DNA of 39,075 nucleotides, taken from NCBI GenBank assembly GCA_944322545.1, contig CALUPF010000002.1:1-39075 (forward strand), written 5' to 3'. The position numbers were made by a program, and so were the translations under genes. The notes beneath the pieces were generated by a model that was not told where the DNA came from, did no database searches, and saw nothing but the letters and a program-made list of their open reading frames with translations. This document shows positions 1-8,138 of this stretch, piece by piece (within the stretch, counting starts at the first letter, position 1; each line of letters begins with the position of its first letter). This DNA comes from Candidatus Gastranaerophilales bacterium. GTDB taxonomy: Bacteria > Cyanobacteriota > Vampirovibrionia > Gastranaerophilales > Gastranaerophilaceae.

Positions 1-807
1 CGTCTTGCTATTGTTCAACAAAGCGGGATGGGCGCTTTGACTTATAAGCCAGAACACAGATTTGAAACTAAAAATAATATTGACGATTATGACCTTCTTG
101 CTCAAGAGTGTTCAAAAATACTGGAATCACAAGATTCGGACAACTTAGATGAACTTTTTCAACTGGGCGGCTCATCAGGCGGAACAAGACCAAAAATTTT
201 AACTTCTATAGATAACGAAGATTGGATAATTAAATTTCCGTCATCTGTCGACCCTAAAAATATTGGCGAAAAAGAGTATCAATATTCATTATGTGCAAAA
301 GATTGCGGAATAAATATGCCTGAAACAAGGCTTTTCCCGTCAAAAATTTGTTCGGGGTATTTTGGAGTAAAAAGATTTGACCGCAAAAACGGTAAAAAAA
401 TCCATATGGTATCGGCAAGCGGGCTATTAGAAACAAGCCACAGGCTTCCTAACCTTGATTATAATATATTGATGAAACTCACACTTGAGATTACAAGAAA
501 TTACCAAGATATTGAACAACTACTCAGGCTGATGTGTTTCAATGTCTTTGCGCACAATAGAGATGATCATTCAAAGAATTTTTCTTATCTTTATGATGAC
601 AATAAAAAAGAATGGCACCTGTCTCCTGCGTATGATCTGACTTACAGTTCTTCTTTCAATGGAGAACATGCAACAACAATCAACGGAGAAGGGAAAAATC
701 CTGATTTAGATGATATTTTAGCAGTTGCAAAAAATATAGGGCTCAAGGAAAAATTCGCAAAAGATATTGCATCAGATATTCAAGAAAAGTGCTCGAAATT
801 ATTTTAA
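1..807 (+). CDS. hipA: HipA-family serine/threonine kinase toxin, C-terminal part (cut by window edge)
   Basis: The reading frame is open to the first base, so the gene starts outside the window. The ATG at 28 is internal: the preceding residues RLAIVQQSG run into the GMGALTYKPE segment typical of HipA just before the kinase core. The glycine-rich loop GGSSGGTRPK, the catalytic loop NRDDHSKNFSY and the metal-binding AYDLTYS are all present, so the kinase core looks intact. HipA proteins phosphorylate translation factors such as glutamyl-tRNA synthetase and are neutralised by a DNA-binding HipB. The usual hipB position, upstream in the same operon, is not visible. A small XRE protein lies just downstream but on the opposite strand. 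The family call is firm; toxicity is inferred. Confidence 0.85.
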   Translation, partial: RLAIVQQSGMGALTYKPEHRFETKNNIDDYDLLAQECSKILESQDSDNLDELFQLGGSSGGTRPKILTSIDNEDWIIKFPSSVDPKNIGEKEYQYSLCAKDCGINMPETRLFPSKICSGYFGVKRFDRKNGKKIHMVSASGLLETSHRLPNLDYNILMKLTLEITRNYQDIEQLLRLMCFNVFAHNRDDHSKNFSYLYDDNKKEWHLSPAYDLTYSSSFNGEHATTINGEGKNPDLDDILAVAKNIGLKEKFAKDIASDIQEKCSKLF

Positions 808-946
808 TTAATCTCATCTTTTTGCCTATTTAATCTTTAAATAGAAGCTTCTTTAAAATTGCCTATTTTTTGTGTTATATAAGCTCATTTTTGTATTTAA
901 GAGTAGACTGAGATATAAAAATTTATCAGTGAAATTTAGATACTAA

Positions 947-1159
947 TCAAAAATTTAAAAATTCAGCTAATGTTAAATTGAAAGCCTTTGCTATTTTGTT
1001 TAATTTGGAAAAGGTCACATCATTTTGAGCAGTTTCAATATTACCTAAAGTTGAGCGTGCAATTTGGGCTAAATCCGCTAAATCATCTTGAGTATATTTA
1101 TGTAATTTTCTCAACTCTTTTATACGATTTGCTAATTTTTGTAATAAAGCCTTGTCCAT
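947..1159 (-). CDS. XRE-family HTH regulator, HipB-like
   Basis: A 70-residue protein that is almost entirely a Cro/CI-type helix-turn-helix (YTQDDLADLAQIARSTLGNIE, then TFSKLNKIAKAFNLTLAEFL). I start it at the ATG at 1159 rather than the longer frame to 1210, because the extra N-terminus would cover the promoter and has no ribosome binding site. It converges with the HipA-like gene and diverges from the HAD-like gene at 1219. Size and domain fit a HipB antitoxin, but hipB normally precedes hipA in one operon, so pairing is uncertain. The DNA before its start has repeated TTGTCCG-type heptamers that could be its operator. Confidence 0.8.
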   Translation of the reverse strand: MDKALLQKLANRIKELRKLHKYTQDDLADLAQIARSTLGNIETAQNDVTFSKLNKIAKAFNLTLAEFLNF

Positions 1160-1210
1160 AATTAAATTGTCCGCTATAATGACAATACGAACAAACTGTG
1201 TGACGGACAA
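1152..1210. promoter_or_regulatory. overlapping divergent promoters with repeated heptamer (candidate operator)
   Basis: On the plus strand TTGTCC (1152-1157) and TATAAT (1175-1180) are 17 bases apart and would serve the HAD-like gene; this -35 box overlaps the start codon of the XRE gene. On the minus strand TTGTCC (1210-1205) and TATTGT (1187-1182), also 17 apart, would serve the XRE gene. Heptamers TTGTCCG (1167-1173), and on the other strand TTGTCAT (1185-1179), TTGTTCG (1194-1188) and TTGTCCG (1210-1204), decorate the region. Binding by the XRE protein is inferred. Confidence 0.55.
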
Positions 1211-1218
1211 AATTACTT

Positions 1219-1554
1219 ATGTTTACTAAAAAGATACTTATTGATTTAGATGGTGTTTTAAATGAATATGGAAAAGAAAAATTTAATGAAAATCATATTC
1301 CTGAAATTAAAATCGGGGCTTATGAATTTTTAGAAACTTTATCACAAAATGCGGAATTGTATCTTTTTACATCAAGAAATTTAATGCTTGCAACTAAATG
1401 GCTGATTAATAACAATTTGGATAAATTTTTTAAAGATGTGACTAACATAAAATTACCGTCTTATCTTTATATTGATGATAGGACGATTTGTTTCAAAGGG
1501 GATTATCATAAAACTCTTGAAGAAATTGCAAAATTTAAAGTTTATTGGAAATAA
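1219..1554 (+). CDS. small HAD-superfamily hydrolase-like protein
   Basis: A 111-residue protein with HAD motif I near the N-terminus (LIDLDGVLNEYG, nucleophile Asp plus the +2 Asp), a motif II-like FTSRN around residue 52 and a late acidic YIDDRT that fits motif IV. It is shorter than typical HAD phosphatases and lacks an obvious cap, like the compact 5'-nucleotidase-like HAD proteins often found in phages. The substrate is unknown. No clear ribosome binding site precedes the ATG. The promoter at 1152-1180 would give a leader of about 30 bases. Transcription ends at the strong hairpin just after the stop. Divergence from the XRE gene suggests control by that regulator. Confidence 0.65.
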   Translation: MFTKKILIDLDGVLNEYGKEKFNENHIPEIKIGAYEFLETLSQNAELYLFTSRNLMLATKWLINNNLDKFFKDVTNIKLPSYLYIDDRTICFKGDYHKTLEEIAKFKVYWK

Positions 1555-1557
1555 AAC

Positions 1558-1591
1558 AAAAAGGCAGTTATTTTAAAATAACTGCCTTTTT
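1558..1591. terminator. bidirectional intrinsic terminator
   Basis: A perfect 17-bp palindrome: AAAAAGGCAGTTATTTT followed directly by its complement ending in CCTTTTT. It lies between the convergent HAD-like gene and the zinc-ribbon gene at 1612-2514 and has flanking A and T tracts, so it can work in both directions. Confidence 0.85.
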
Positions 1592-1611
1592 AGTCTTTAA
1601 TTCAAATTTTG

Positions 1612-2514
1612 TTAATTTTTATCTTCTTTGTTTAAAGTGAGTTGTCTTGTATTTTCTTCTATTTTGATTAATACAGGCAAGAATAAAAGAATTGAGAAAA
1701 TTAATAAGCTGATGGCAATAACTCCTGCGGCAATGCTTTTAACTATCATGTTCTCAGTTTCAGTTGCAGATTTATTGCTAATCGCATTTTCAAAAGCTTC
1801 TGTGTAGCCAATAACAATACCGAACGTAAAGAATTTTGAATATGTATTGTCTGAATCTATATAATTGGTTGTTGCATCTACATAATCGCTATTAGTTGGA
1901 TAATAGACCAATCTGTCTACAACTTTGCGAAGCATTTTGTTTCTTTCTTTTTTGTTCTTGTCATTAGAATAATATTTTATAGAGTCTGAGCAATACGCAT
2001 TTAAACCTTTTATATATTGTTCCATATACTGAGGATAAATTGGTGAATTATCAGCGAGAGCATCTTTGAGTATATTCATTATTTCTTTGTTTAATTTGTA
2101 TTTATCTGTGATTTTATCAATCTCTTTTATGTAATTTTCCTCAATTTCTGTTTTTGTGTCTTCAGCATTTGTTGTTGTTTCTTTTGTAATTTCAGTTGTT
2201 TTTACTTCAAATTTTGGAGTTTTAACATTTGAACCATTTATGCTAATTAATACAACTGCTGAAATTACAATAACTAATGAAACTAAAAGTAACATAAATG
2301 CAGAAAAGACTTTGCCAATTTTGAAACTTAAATTTAAAAATTTATTCAAAAACTCTGCTAATTTATTTTGTATTGTTTTAGTTTCAATGTTTTTAGTTTC
2401 TTGGTTGTCTGTATTTTGGTTTTCTTCAAGAAACTTACCGCAATATCTGCATTTTTTTGCTATTGCTTTAATTTCTTTGCCGCAAAATGGGCAGTTTTTC
2501 ATGTCTTCTGTCAT
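1612..2514 (-). CDS. zinc-ribbon membrane protein (paralogue B)
   Basis: 300 residues. The N-terminus is a zinc ribbon with CPFC at 8-11 and CRYC at 22-25, the same spacing as in the upstream gene. A membrane segment follows at about 70-92, then a Lys/Glu/Thr-rich stretch and a mostly helical region of about 150 residues. A second membrane segment lies at about 258-283. No enzymatic motif is recognisable. It starts 15 bases after the stop of the 2529-3623 gene with GGAG in the gap, so the two form an operon. Zinc-ribbon plus transmembrane proteins of this kind are common but mostly uncharacterised. Real gene, function unknown. Confidence 0.75.
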   Translation of the reverse strand: MTEDMKNCPFCGKEIKAIAKKCRYCGKFLEENQNTDNQETKNIETKTIQNKLAEFLNKFLNLSFKIGKVFSAFMLLLVSLVIVISAVVLISINGSNVKTPKFEVKTTEITKETTTNAEDTKTEIEENYIKEIDKITDKYKLNKEIMNILKDALADNSPIYPQYMEQYIKGLNAYCSDSIKYYSNDKNKKERNKMLRKVVDRLVYYPTNSDYVDATTNYIDSDNTYSKFFTFGIVIGYTEAFENAISNKSATETENMIVKSIAAGVIAISLLIFSILLFLPVLIKIEENTRQLTLNKEDKN

Positions 2515-2528
2515 TTTTAACTCCTTTT

Positions 2529-3623
2529 TTATGTATATGATGGTAATTCTCCGTATTCTTCATTAACTTTTTCATAGAATGCATCGGAACTTCTATAATT
2601 GTGTGATTTAAGAATTTCATAACAATCTTTTACAACTTTATATTCTTTTGTTTCTTTGTCAGCTTTATCTAAGAAGTATTCATAAGCTTTTTTTGCTTGT
2701 GATGACAAAGATGGTTCGATTCCGTATTCGTATGAATCCCAAGTTTGATATGTGTCGACTATTAAATCTCTTGTTAAGAAATCTATGTGTTTTTTTAAGT
2801 AATCTGAGTTTTCAGTAAATTCAGGATATTTTTTTCTAAACTCAAGCCAAGATAGTAACCTGTCTGCAATTTGTTGTTTGGTAATTGTAATTGCACCATC
2901 AGACAAATATCCGACGTTACCTGTCATTTCATCCTCTTTTGCTAGTTCGCTTATGTATTTTTTACCGGCTGGAGCTAATTTAGATGAGAATTTTTCATTT
3001 ATATATTTATAGCTTGGTAAAGGATAAAATCCGCCTTCTCCGTCATATACAATTCTAAAGATTTTGGTTTTAGGTGAATCTATATAAATCCTGTCATTTT
3101 CTCCCATTTTGAAAACCACATTCTTGTATTTTAAGGGCTTTTTGCTGTTTAATGTGTTATAAACTGCATCGTAATTTTCATCGATGTATTCATATAGCGC
3201 CAGACTTTCATCAAATTTGATAGATTTTTTCCTTGTTTCCTCTAAAAAATACAGCAAGGCTTTATCTTTGCTCGACTTTAAATGTACTTGTGAAAGATAT
3301 TTTTCCATTGCTTTTTCATTTTCAGCTACTGCTTTTAAAATGTCAGTAGGATTTTTTGTCTCGGCTTGTTTGAATAATTTATTTGCACTATTTATTTCAT
3401 TGAGGTATAAACAGACCAAAATTAACGATACAACAAGAATTATTGCTAATCCTTTTATCCAAACAATATTTTTTGAGCATAGACATTTTAGCCTGTCTAA
3501 AATGCTTTCTTTTTGTTTTTGTTCCACATCTTGTTCTAGCTGTTCACCACAAAATTCACAAATTGTTGATTGAATTTCAATATCTTCACCACAATATGGA
3601 CACTTTTTCTTTTCTTCTTTCAT
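2529..3623 (-). CDS. zinc-ribbon membrane protein (paralogue A)
   Basis: 364 residues. Zinc ribbon with CPYC at 8-11 and CEFC at 22-25, a single membrane segment at about 54-73, then a soluble domain of about 290 residues rich in Lys, Glu and Tyr with no motif I recognise. The topology suggests a cytoplasmic zinc ribbon and an exported or periplasmic C-terminal domain. A good ribosome binding site (GGAG, 7 bases before the ATG) supports the start. It is the first gene of an operon with its partner at 1612-2514. The shared zinc-ribbon layout suggests the two N-termini descend from a duplication; the C-terminal parts differ. Confidence 0.75.
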   Translation of the reverse strand: MKEEKKKCPYCGEDIEIQSTICEFCGEQLEQDVEQKQKESILDRLKCLCSKNIVWIKGLAIILVVSLILVCLYLNEINSANKLFKQAETKNPTDILKAVAENEKAMEKYLSQVHLKSSKDKALLYFLEETRKKSIKFDESLALYEYIDENYDAVYNTLNSKKPLKYKNVVFKMGENDRIYIDSPKTKIFRIVYDGEGGFYPLPSYKYINEKFSSKLAPAGKKYISELAKEDEMTGNVGYLSDGAITITKQQIADRLLSWLEFRKKYPEFTENSDYLKKHIDFLTRDLIVDTYQTWDSYEYGIEPSLSSQAKKAYEYFLDKADKETKEYKVVKDCYEILKSHNYRSSDAFYEKVNEEYGELPSYT

Positions 3624-3883
3624 ATAACTCCTTCGTGTAATTAAGTATATTGACCCTAAAATTTATTTATGTCGCAGATTCAGATTAAAACAAAAGTATT
3701 GTACTAAATTTAAGCACATAATTCTATTGTTTTTCATTAAATTTTAAGATTTTTATACCGTTGAAGTTTAGAAGCTTGTCTATATTTTTTTGATTTAACG
3801 TAATGTTTCATTTTTTGTTATATTTTGGCAATTTTATGGCTTTAACTGTTTTTTTTACAATATAGGAACAAATAGGTATTTTT

Positions 3884-5935
3884 ATGGACATAAAAAAGAT
3901 TACAACTCAGATTATAAAAACGGGCAAAGAAACAATCGCTGCTGAGGCAGGAAAGCTATCAAAGCGTGTTTCTGAGGCAACTCCAATAGGCAAAAATACT
4001 GCGACAAGTCCGATTAAAAGGCTTGAAGCTGATACTATACAATTGAGCAAAGAGGCTTTGTTTGGAAAATCTTTGGCGTCTAAATATCCTCAAAAGCCAA
4101 TAAAAATCTCGATTAACGAAAAAGAGTCCATTTGGAGCAGATTTGTTGATTCCCAAATGGGTTCACAAGACGCTTTTTGGGCTAAAAATAATCAAACAGG
4201 TGAAATTTTCTATATAAAATACGCTGCTAATGAGGCAAAAGAAGGTCATATTGCTTCTGAAATTCAAGCTTCTAAGTTGTACAAATTAGCAGGTTTTGAA
4301 ACTCCTGAAATTCAGCCTGTGACAATTAACGGAAAAATCAAAGGTCTTGCTAGCAAATATATTCCTGATTTAAAAGAGCCTGTTGACGAAAAAACTATAA
4401 GACAGGGCTTTGCTGCTGATGCTTGGCTTGCTAATTGGGATTCTGTTTTATATGGAAACACTTTTGTTAAAGACGGAAAAATTTACAAACTCGATAATGG
4501 TGGCGCATTAAACTATCGTGCAATGGGTGGATTAAAGCCTAATTTCGGTGAGGTTGTAGATGAGCTTGTTACTTTAGTTGATGGAAGAAATTTTGAAAGT
4601 ACAAGTGTTTATTCTGCTATGACTCATCAGGAATTGGTTAATTCCTTCAAAAAGGTCTGCAATATTTCTGATAGCGCAGTAAAAAAAGCTGTTGATGATC
4701 CAAAACTTGCTCAAACTTTGATTCAACGTAAGAATTATATGAAAAAAGTTCTTGCTGAAATGGAGAAAACTCCTAAGCAAAAAGAAAGTGTTGCAAAATA
4801 CTTTACTAATATCGCTAATAATCTTGCAAAACAAGGCAAGTTTGATGCTGACGTTATTTTAACTGATTTTTCAAAAATAGTTGATAGCAAAATTATTAAA
4901 GGTTTAAATTCTTTCACTATGCCATCTACAAAAGAGTTGTCAAAAGACTTGCTTAAACAAATCAAACAGTTAGAAAAAAATGGTGTAAAAATTGACAAAG
5001 AAGATATCATAAATTTGCTCAAAGAAATGACTGATGCAGGTTTAGATATCAAACCTGCAAAAGCTTCAGGTTATCAAAATGTATTTTTTGCAATGGAAGA
5101 GCAATATAATAAAATGTTCTCATCCCTTTTGAAGCTGGCAGAAAAAACTCCACAAAAAGAAGGTGAAACAGCTTCAACTTACCTTTCTAGGCTTATAAAG
5201 GCAAGAGAAAAAAGAATAAAACAATTAGACGATTTTAGAATAAAAAATATAAAATCAAAACTTAAATATGAACCAGAAGCTGCTATGCCTGAAAAAACTG
5301 TTTTGACAGATTCTCAAAGAGCTCAAGCTATAAAAGAACTTGAAAGTGCAAGAAAAAGTGATGCTATTATAGATATTCATACGATACCTAAGCTTTCAGA
5401 AAATGCTAGTGATCAAGAAATATATGAAGCTTGGCAACGTGCACATCTTGGCAGTTTTGAATTTTCTAATGATTCATTGCAAAAATCTGTTATGGGTGTA
5501 GGTGGCAGATATAATTCGAAACATCCTATCAAAACTAAGACAGACTTTGAAGCTGTTTTAGAAAAAAATTACAAACAAGATTTTGACAATGAACCTGTTT
5601 ACCACTGGTTTGGTAGTAACAATCCTGAAGCATTCATTTCAAAAAATATTCCAAAAAATGGCGAGATTTATACATTCCCTAAACTGCAATGTTGTTCAAC
5701 TCATAAACACTATGCAGAAATGGATTTTGGTGATCATATGTCAAACCAAAACATCAAATTTGTAATTCACCCAAAATCAGAAACTTCAAGGGCTTACAAC
5801 GTTGGATATAACCAAGAAGTTGTATATCCTGCAGGTGAAAAATTTAGAATCTTAGATAAAGATTGCATAGAATACATTGACCCAGATAACGGCTCAGGTT
5901 GTATGCGCTGGGAAATACATATGCAAGAAGTGTAA
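3884..5935 (+). CDS. kinase-like / ADP-ribosyltransferase-like fusion protein
   Basis: 683 residues, no signal peptide. Residues ~85-235 resemble the actin-fragmin-kinase/PI-kinase-like fold: FYIKY (Lys112), SEIQASKLY (Glu126), WLANWDSVLYGN (Asp186, Asn192) and KLDNGGAL (Asp204) line up with the ATP and metal sites. A helical middle (~240-540) leads to a C-terminal domain (~566-665) like R-S-E-class ADP-ribosyltransferases: VYHWFG where LYRG is usual, CCSTH (603-607) as the S-T motif, and YNQEVVYPAGEKF, where Glu645 would be the catalytic Glu. The Arg position and the first residue of the E-x-E motif are not standard, so activity is unsure. It stands alone, with no neighbour in an operon. An effector or toxin role is inference. 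Confidence 0.6.
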   Translation: MDIKKITTQIIKTGKETIAAEAGKLSKRVSEATPIGKNTATSPIKRLEADTIQLSKEALFGKSLASKYPQKPIKISINEKESIWSRFVDSQMGSQDAFWAKNNQTGEIFYIKYAANEAKEGHIASEIQASKLYKLAGFETPEIQPVTINGKIKGLASKYIPDLKEPVDEKTIRQGFAADAWLANWDSVLYGNTFVKDGKIYKLDNGGALNYRAMGGLKPNFGEVVDELVTLVDGRNFESTSVYSAMTHQELVNSFKKVCNISDSAVKKAVDDPKLAQTLIQRKNYMKKVLAEMEKTPKQKESVAKYFTNIANNLAKQGKFDADVILTDFSKIVDSKIIKGLNSFTMPSTKELSKDLLKQIKQLEKNGVKIDKEDIINLLKEMTDAGLDIKPAKASGYQNVFFAMEEQYNKMFSSLLKLAEKTPQKEGETASTYLSRLIKAREKRIKQLDDFRIKNIKSKLKYEPEAAMPEKTVLTDSQRAQAIKELESARKSDAIIDIHTIPKLSENASDQEIYEAWQRAHLGSFEFSNDSLQKSVMGVGGRYNSKHPIKTKTDFEAVLEKNYKQDFDNEPVYHWFGSNNPEAFISKNIPKNGEIYTFPKLQCCSTHKHYAEMDFGDHMSNQNIKFVIHPKSETSRAYNVGYNQEVVYPAGEKFRILDKDCIEYIDPDNGSGCMRWEIHMQEV

Positions 5936-5985
5936 TTTTTTAATAAGCTAAATTATAGAATTTTAGCAATAAATTAAAAGACTTG

Positions 5986-6045
5986 TTTCGAAAATCTTTC
6001 AAAATCGTCTATAATAAATTTGATGAAAAAGATTTTGTTGTTGAT
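5986..6045 (+). repeat. 60-bp direct repeat, copy 1: promoter and start of PLD gene 1
   Basis: Identical base for base to 8079-8138. It holds the TATAAT box (6010-6015), the ATG 7 bases further on, and the first codons of the signal peptide. No ribosome binding site lies between box and ATG, so the mRNA is probably leaderless. Confidence 0.85.
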
Positions 6046-7258
6046 AATATTTGCAAATTTTCTTTGTGTGCAATGTGTTGCGAATGCGAATATTTTTAAA
6101 GTTCAAAATACTAAGGATAAATCGCATAGCATTGATTTGCTGTTTAATTATCCGTTTTATAAATTACCTTCATCGAAAATTCGTACTCAAGCTGCGAAAG
6201 CTCTATATCAAGAATTGATGAATGAGAAAAAATCTCTTGATTTTATGATGTATGGGATTTATAAACAGCCTGATATATTTAATCAAATTGTTAGTTTGTG
6301 TAATGGTTCTGATATAAAAGTAAGAGGGATTGTTGATGTTAATACCAAAGGAAAAAATGATTATCCTGATACACACAATTTGACGCGGATGTGCAAATAT
6401 ATAAAAACTGATTTTGCACAAAAAGATGAGATGCAAAAATATTATGACAAACAAAAAAAGCTAGGCTATTTAATGCATAATAAAGTTTTTGTCTTTTCTA
6501 ATGATCACGTTTGGACTGGCTCAACTAATATTAGCTCAACTTGTTCTGGTGGGTTTAATGCTAATGTTTCATATTTGATAAAAGATAAAGCTGTTGCTGA
6601 TTTATATAGAAAAGAAATTTCTCAAATGTATGATGAAGAAAAATTTCATACTGATAAGAAAAAGATTTTTGCAAAAGACCTAAAATTATCAGATGAAACA
6701 ATATTAGATTTGTATTTTGCTCCTAACGATAATATTTTGAATCAAGCTATTATTCCTAGTTTTAAAAGTGCTGAAAAATCAATATATGTCGCAATGTTTT
6801 ATTTTACAAACAAAAATATTTTAAAAGAGCTAGTTGATGCTAAAAATAGGGGCGTTGATGTTAAAGTTATTGTTGACGCTTCTTTTGCAAATGATTTTGA
6901 AAGGTACATAAAATTGATGAGGGAGGCAGGAATTCCTGTCAAAGTTGAAAATTGGGCGGGTAAAATGCATTGTAAATTGGCGGTAATTGACGATGAAATA
7001 ACGCTGACTGGTTCTTTGAATTGGACGAATTCTGCTGTTAATTTTAATGATGAGAATTTTTTGAGAATTAAAAGTGAAAGAATTGCTAAAGAAACTAAAA
7101 ATTATTTTGATGAACTATGGCGTTCAATACCTGAAAAATGGTTGTATGAAATTCCTAGCGCTGAAGGGATTGATTCAAAATATTCTTGCAATGATGGCAT
7201 TGACAATGATCATAACGGTTTGATTGACCAAGAAGATCCTAAATGTAAGTTAAATTAA
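6023..7258 (+). CDS. secreted phospholipase D-family protein 1
   Basis: 411 residues. Starts at the ATG at 6023 with a signal peptide (MKKILLLIIF..., cleavage near residue 22). Two PLD-type half-domains follow. The second has a full HxKxxxxD motif (His316, Lys318, Asp323) with GSLNW after it. The first has His152 and Lys154 but Ser159 where Asp is expected, followed by WTGSTN. The C-terminus ends in a Cys-bounded acidic DGIDNDHNGLID motif, a calcium-binding-like tail found on many exported proteins. The family covers phospholipases and nucleases; the substrate cannot be read here. It is paralogous to 8116-9369 and overlaps the convergent PP-loop gene by 9 bases. Confidence 0.85.
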   Translation: MKKILLLIIFANFLCVQCVANANIFKVQNTKDKSHSIDLLFNYPFYKLPSSKIRTQAAKALYQELMNEKKSLDFMMYGIYKQPDIFNQIVSLCNGSDIKVRGIVDVNTKGKNDYPDTHNLTRMCKYIKTDFAQKDEMQKYYDKQKKLGYLMHNKVFVFSNDHVWTGSTNISSTCSGGFNANVSYLIKDKAVADLYRKEISQMYDEEKFHTDKKKIFAKDLKLSDETILDLYFAPNDNILNQAIIPSFKSAEKSIYVAMFYFTNKNILKELVDAKNRGVDVKVIVDASFANDFERYIKLMREAGIPVKVENWAGKMHCKLAVIDDEITLTGSLNWTNSAVNFNDENFLRIKSERIAKETKNYFDELWRSIPEKWLYEIPSAEGIDSKYSCNDGIDNDHNGLIDQEDPKCKLN

Positions 7259-8047
7259 GTCTATAAGTTTTGGTGTTTTTCTATCTTGTTGTTTAGACTT
7301 TAGTGCTGACAAATTTTTAATTTTTTCTATATTTTCTTTTTTTATCATTTCTCTTAAAGTTCCATAATTACACCATCTGAAAATTTTGCCATAAGATGTT
7401 CTTCCTGTTTCTTCGTAATACATTGCTTTTTTATACAAATCAGGGTGATGTTCATATAGGTTTATCCAATCGATTGGTTTTTGATAAAAACAAAAATAAC
7501 AGCCGTTTCTTTCTCTCCATTTGTAATAATCTGGATAAAAAATTCCGTTATCGGTTAGTATTTTTTCTACATCTTGTTTAGTTATATTTTGCTCAACAAA
7601 GGGATATTTGGGGTTGATAAGTTCTTTTTCTTTGTCTGTTTTTGGAGAAATCCCTTTTCTCCAAGCTTCATCAGCTCTAATTCCTATGTAAAAATTGAAT
7701 ATGCCTTCTCCTGTATTTTTTATTCTTTTGTAAATAAACTGCCAAGAGGGTTTTACCTTTAATTCTATCGTGCAATATCTACGATGTGGTGCTGGTATTA
7801 AAAAACTAGTGTGAAAAATATGGTCAAAACTTTTTTCAGGTTTTACTTTTGTAATTTCTTTATTTAAAAATACTTCAATTTTGTTTAAATAATCATAAGT
7901 CTCTGGCAAATCACACCCTGTGTCATAAAACACTAGCTCTAGTTTTTCAAAGATTTCAGGCATGTTCTCTCTCATAAAAAAGGCTAATGCTGTTGAATCT
8001 TTTCCGCCTGACAAAGACAAGATGTGATAAGTTTTTTTGTTCTCCAT
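7250..8047 (-). CDS. PAPS reductase-like PP-loop enzyme 1
   Basis: 265 residues starting at the ATG at 8047, which has GGAG upstream; a longer frame to 8095 lacks support. The PP-loop SGGKDS (13-18) binds the pyrophosphate of ATP or an adenylylated substrate. Cys92 (RRYCT) and the pair Cys183/Cys186 (GCYFCFY) may form a metal or sulfur site. GIRADEA (122-128) is a conserved motif of the phosphoadenosine phosphosulfate reductase superfamily. Such stand-alone proteins are not canonical CysH: the usual C-terminal redox Cys motif is missing, and many are nucleotide- or sulfur-modifying enzymes. It is paralogous to 9370-10146, converges on PLD gene 1 and diverges from PLD gene 2. Confidence 0.75.
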   Translation of the reverse strand: MENKKTYHILSLSGGKDSTALAFFMRENMPEIFEKLELVFYDTGCDLPETYDYLNKIEVFLNKEITKVKPEKSFDHIFHTSFLIPAPHRRYCTIELKVKPSWQFIYKRIKNTGEGIFNFYIGIRADEAWRKGISPKTDKEKELINPKYPFVEQNITKQDVEKILTDNGIFYPDYYKWRERNGCYFCFYQKPIDWINLYEHHPDLYKKAMYYEETGRTSYGKIFRWCNYGTLREMIKKENIEKIKNLSALKSKQQDRKTPKLIDLI

Positions 8048-8078
8048 AAATTTCTCCTTGGTTTTTATGAACGTTTGA

Positions 8079-8138
8079 TTTCGAAAATCTTTCAAAATCG
8101 TCTATAATAAATTTGATGAAAAAGATTTTGTTGTTGAT
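8079..8138 (+). repeat. 60-bp direct repeat, copy 2: promoter and start of PLD gene 2
   Basis: Perfect copy of 5986-6045, with TATAAT at 8103-8108 and the ATG 7 bases later at 8116. It lies in the 68-base space between PP-loop gene 1 and PLD gene 2. Confidence 0.85.

Noticed and set aside
1..807. HipA gene as an N-terminally truncated pseudogene
   Set aside because: The frame is open to the window edge, so the missing part is simply outside the sequence.
5947..5967. GCTAAA/TTTAGC as a terminator after the kinase/ART gene
   Set aside because: Only a six-base AT-rich stem with no T-run.
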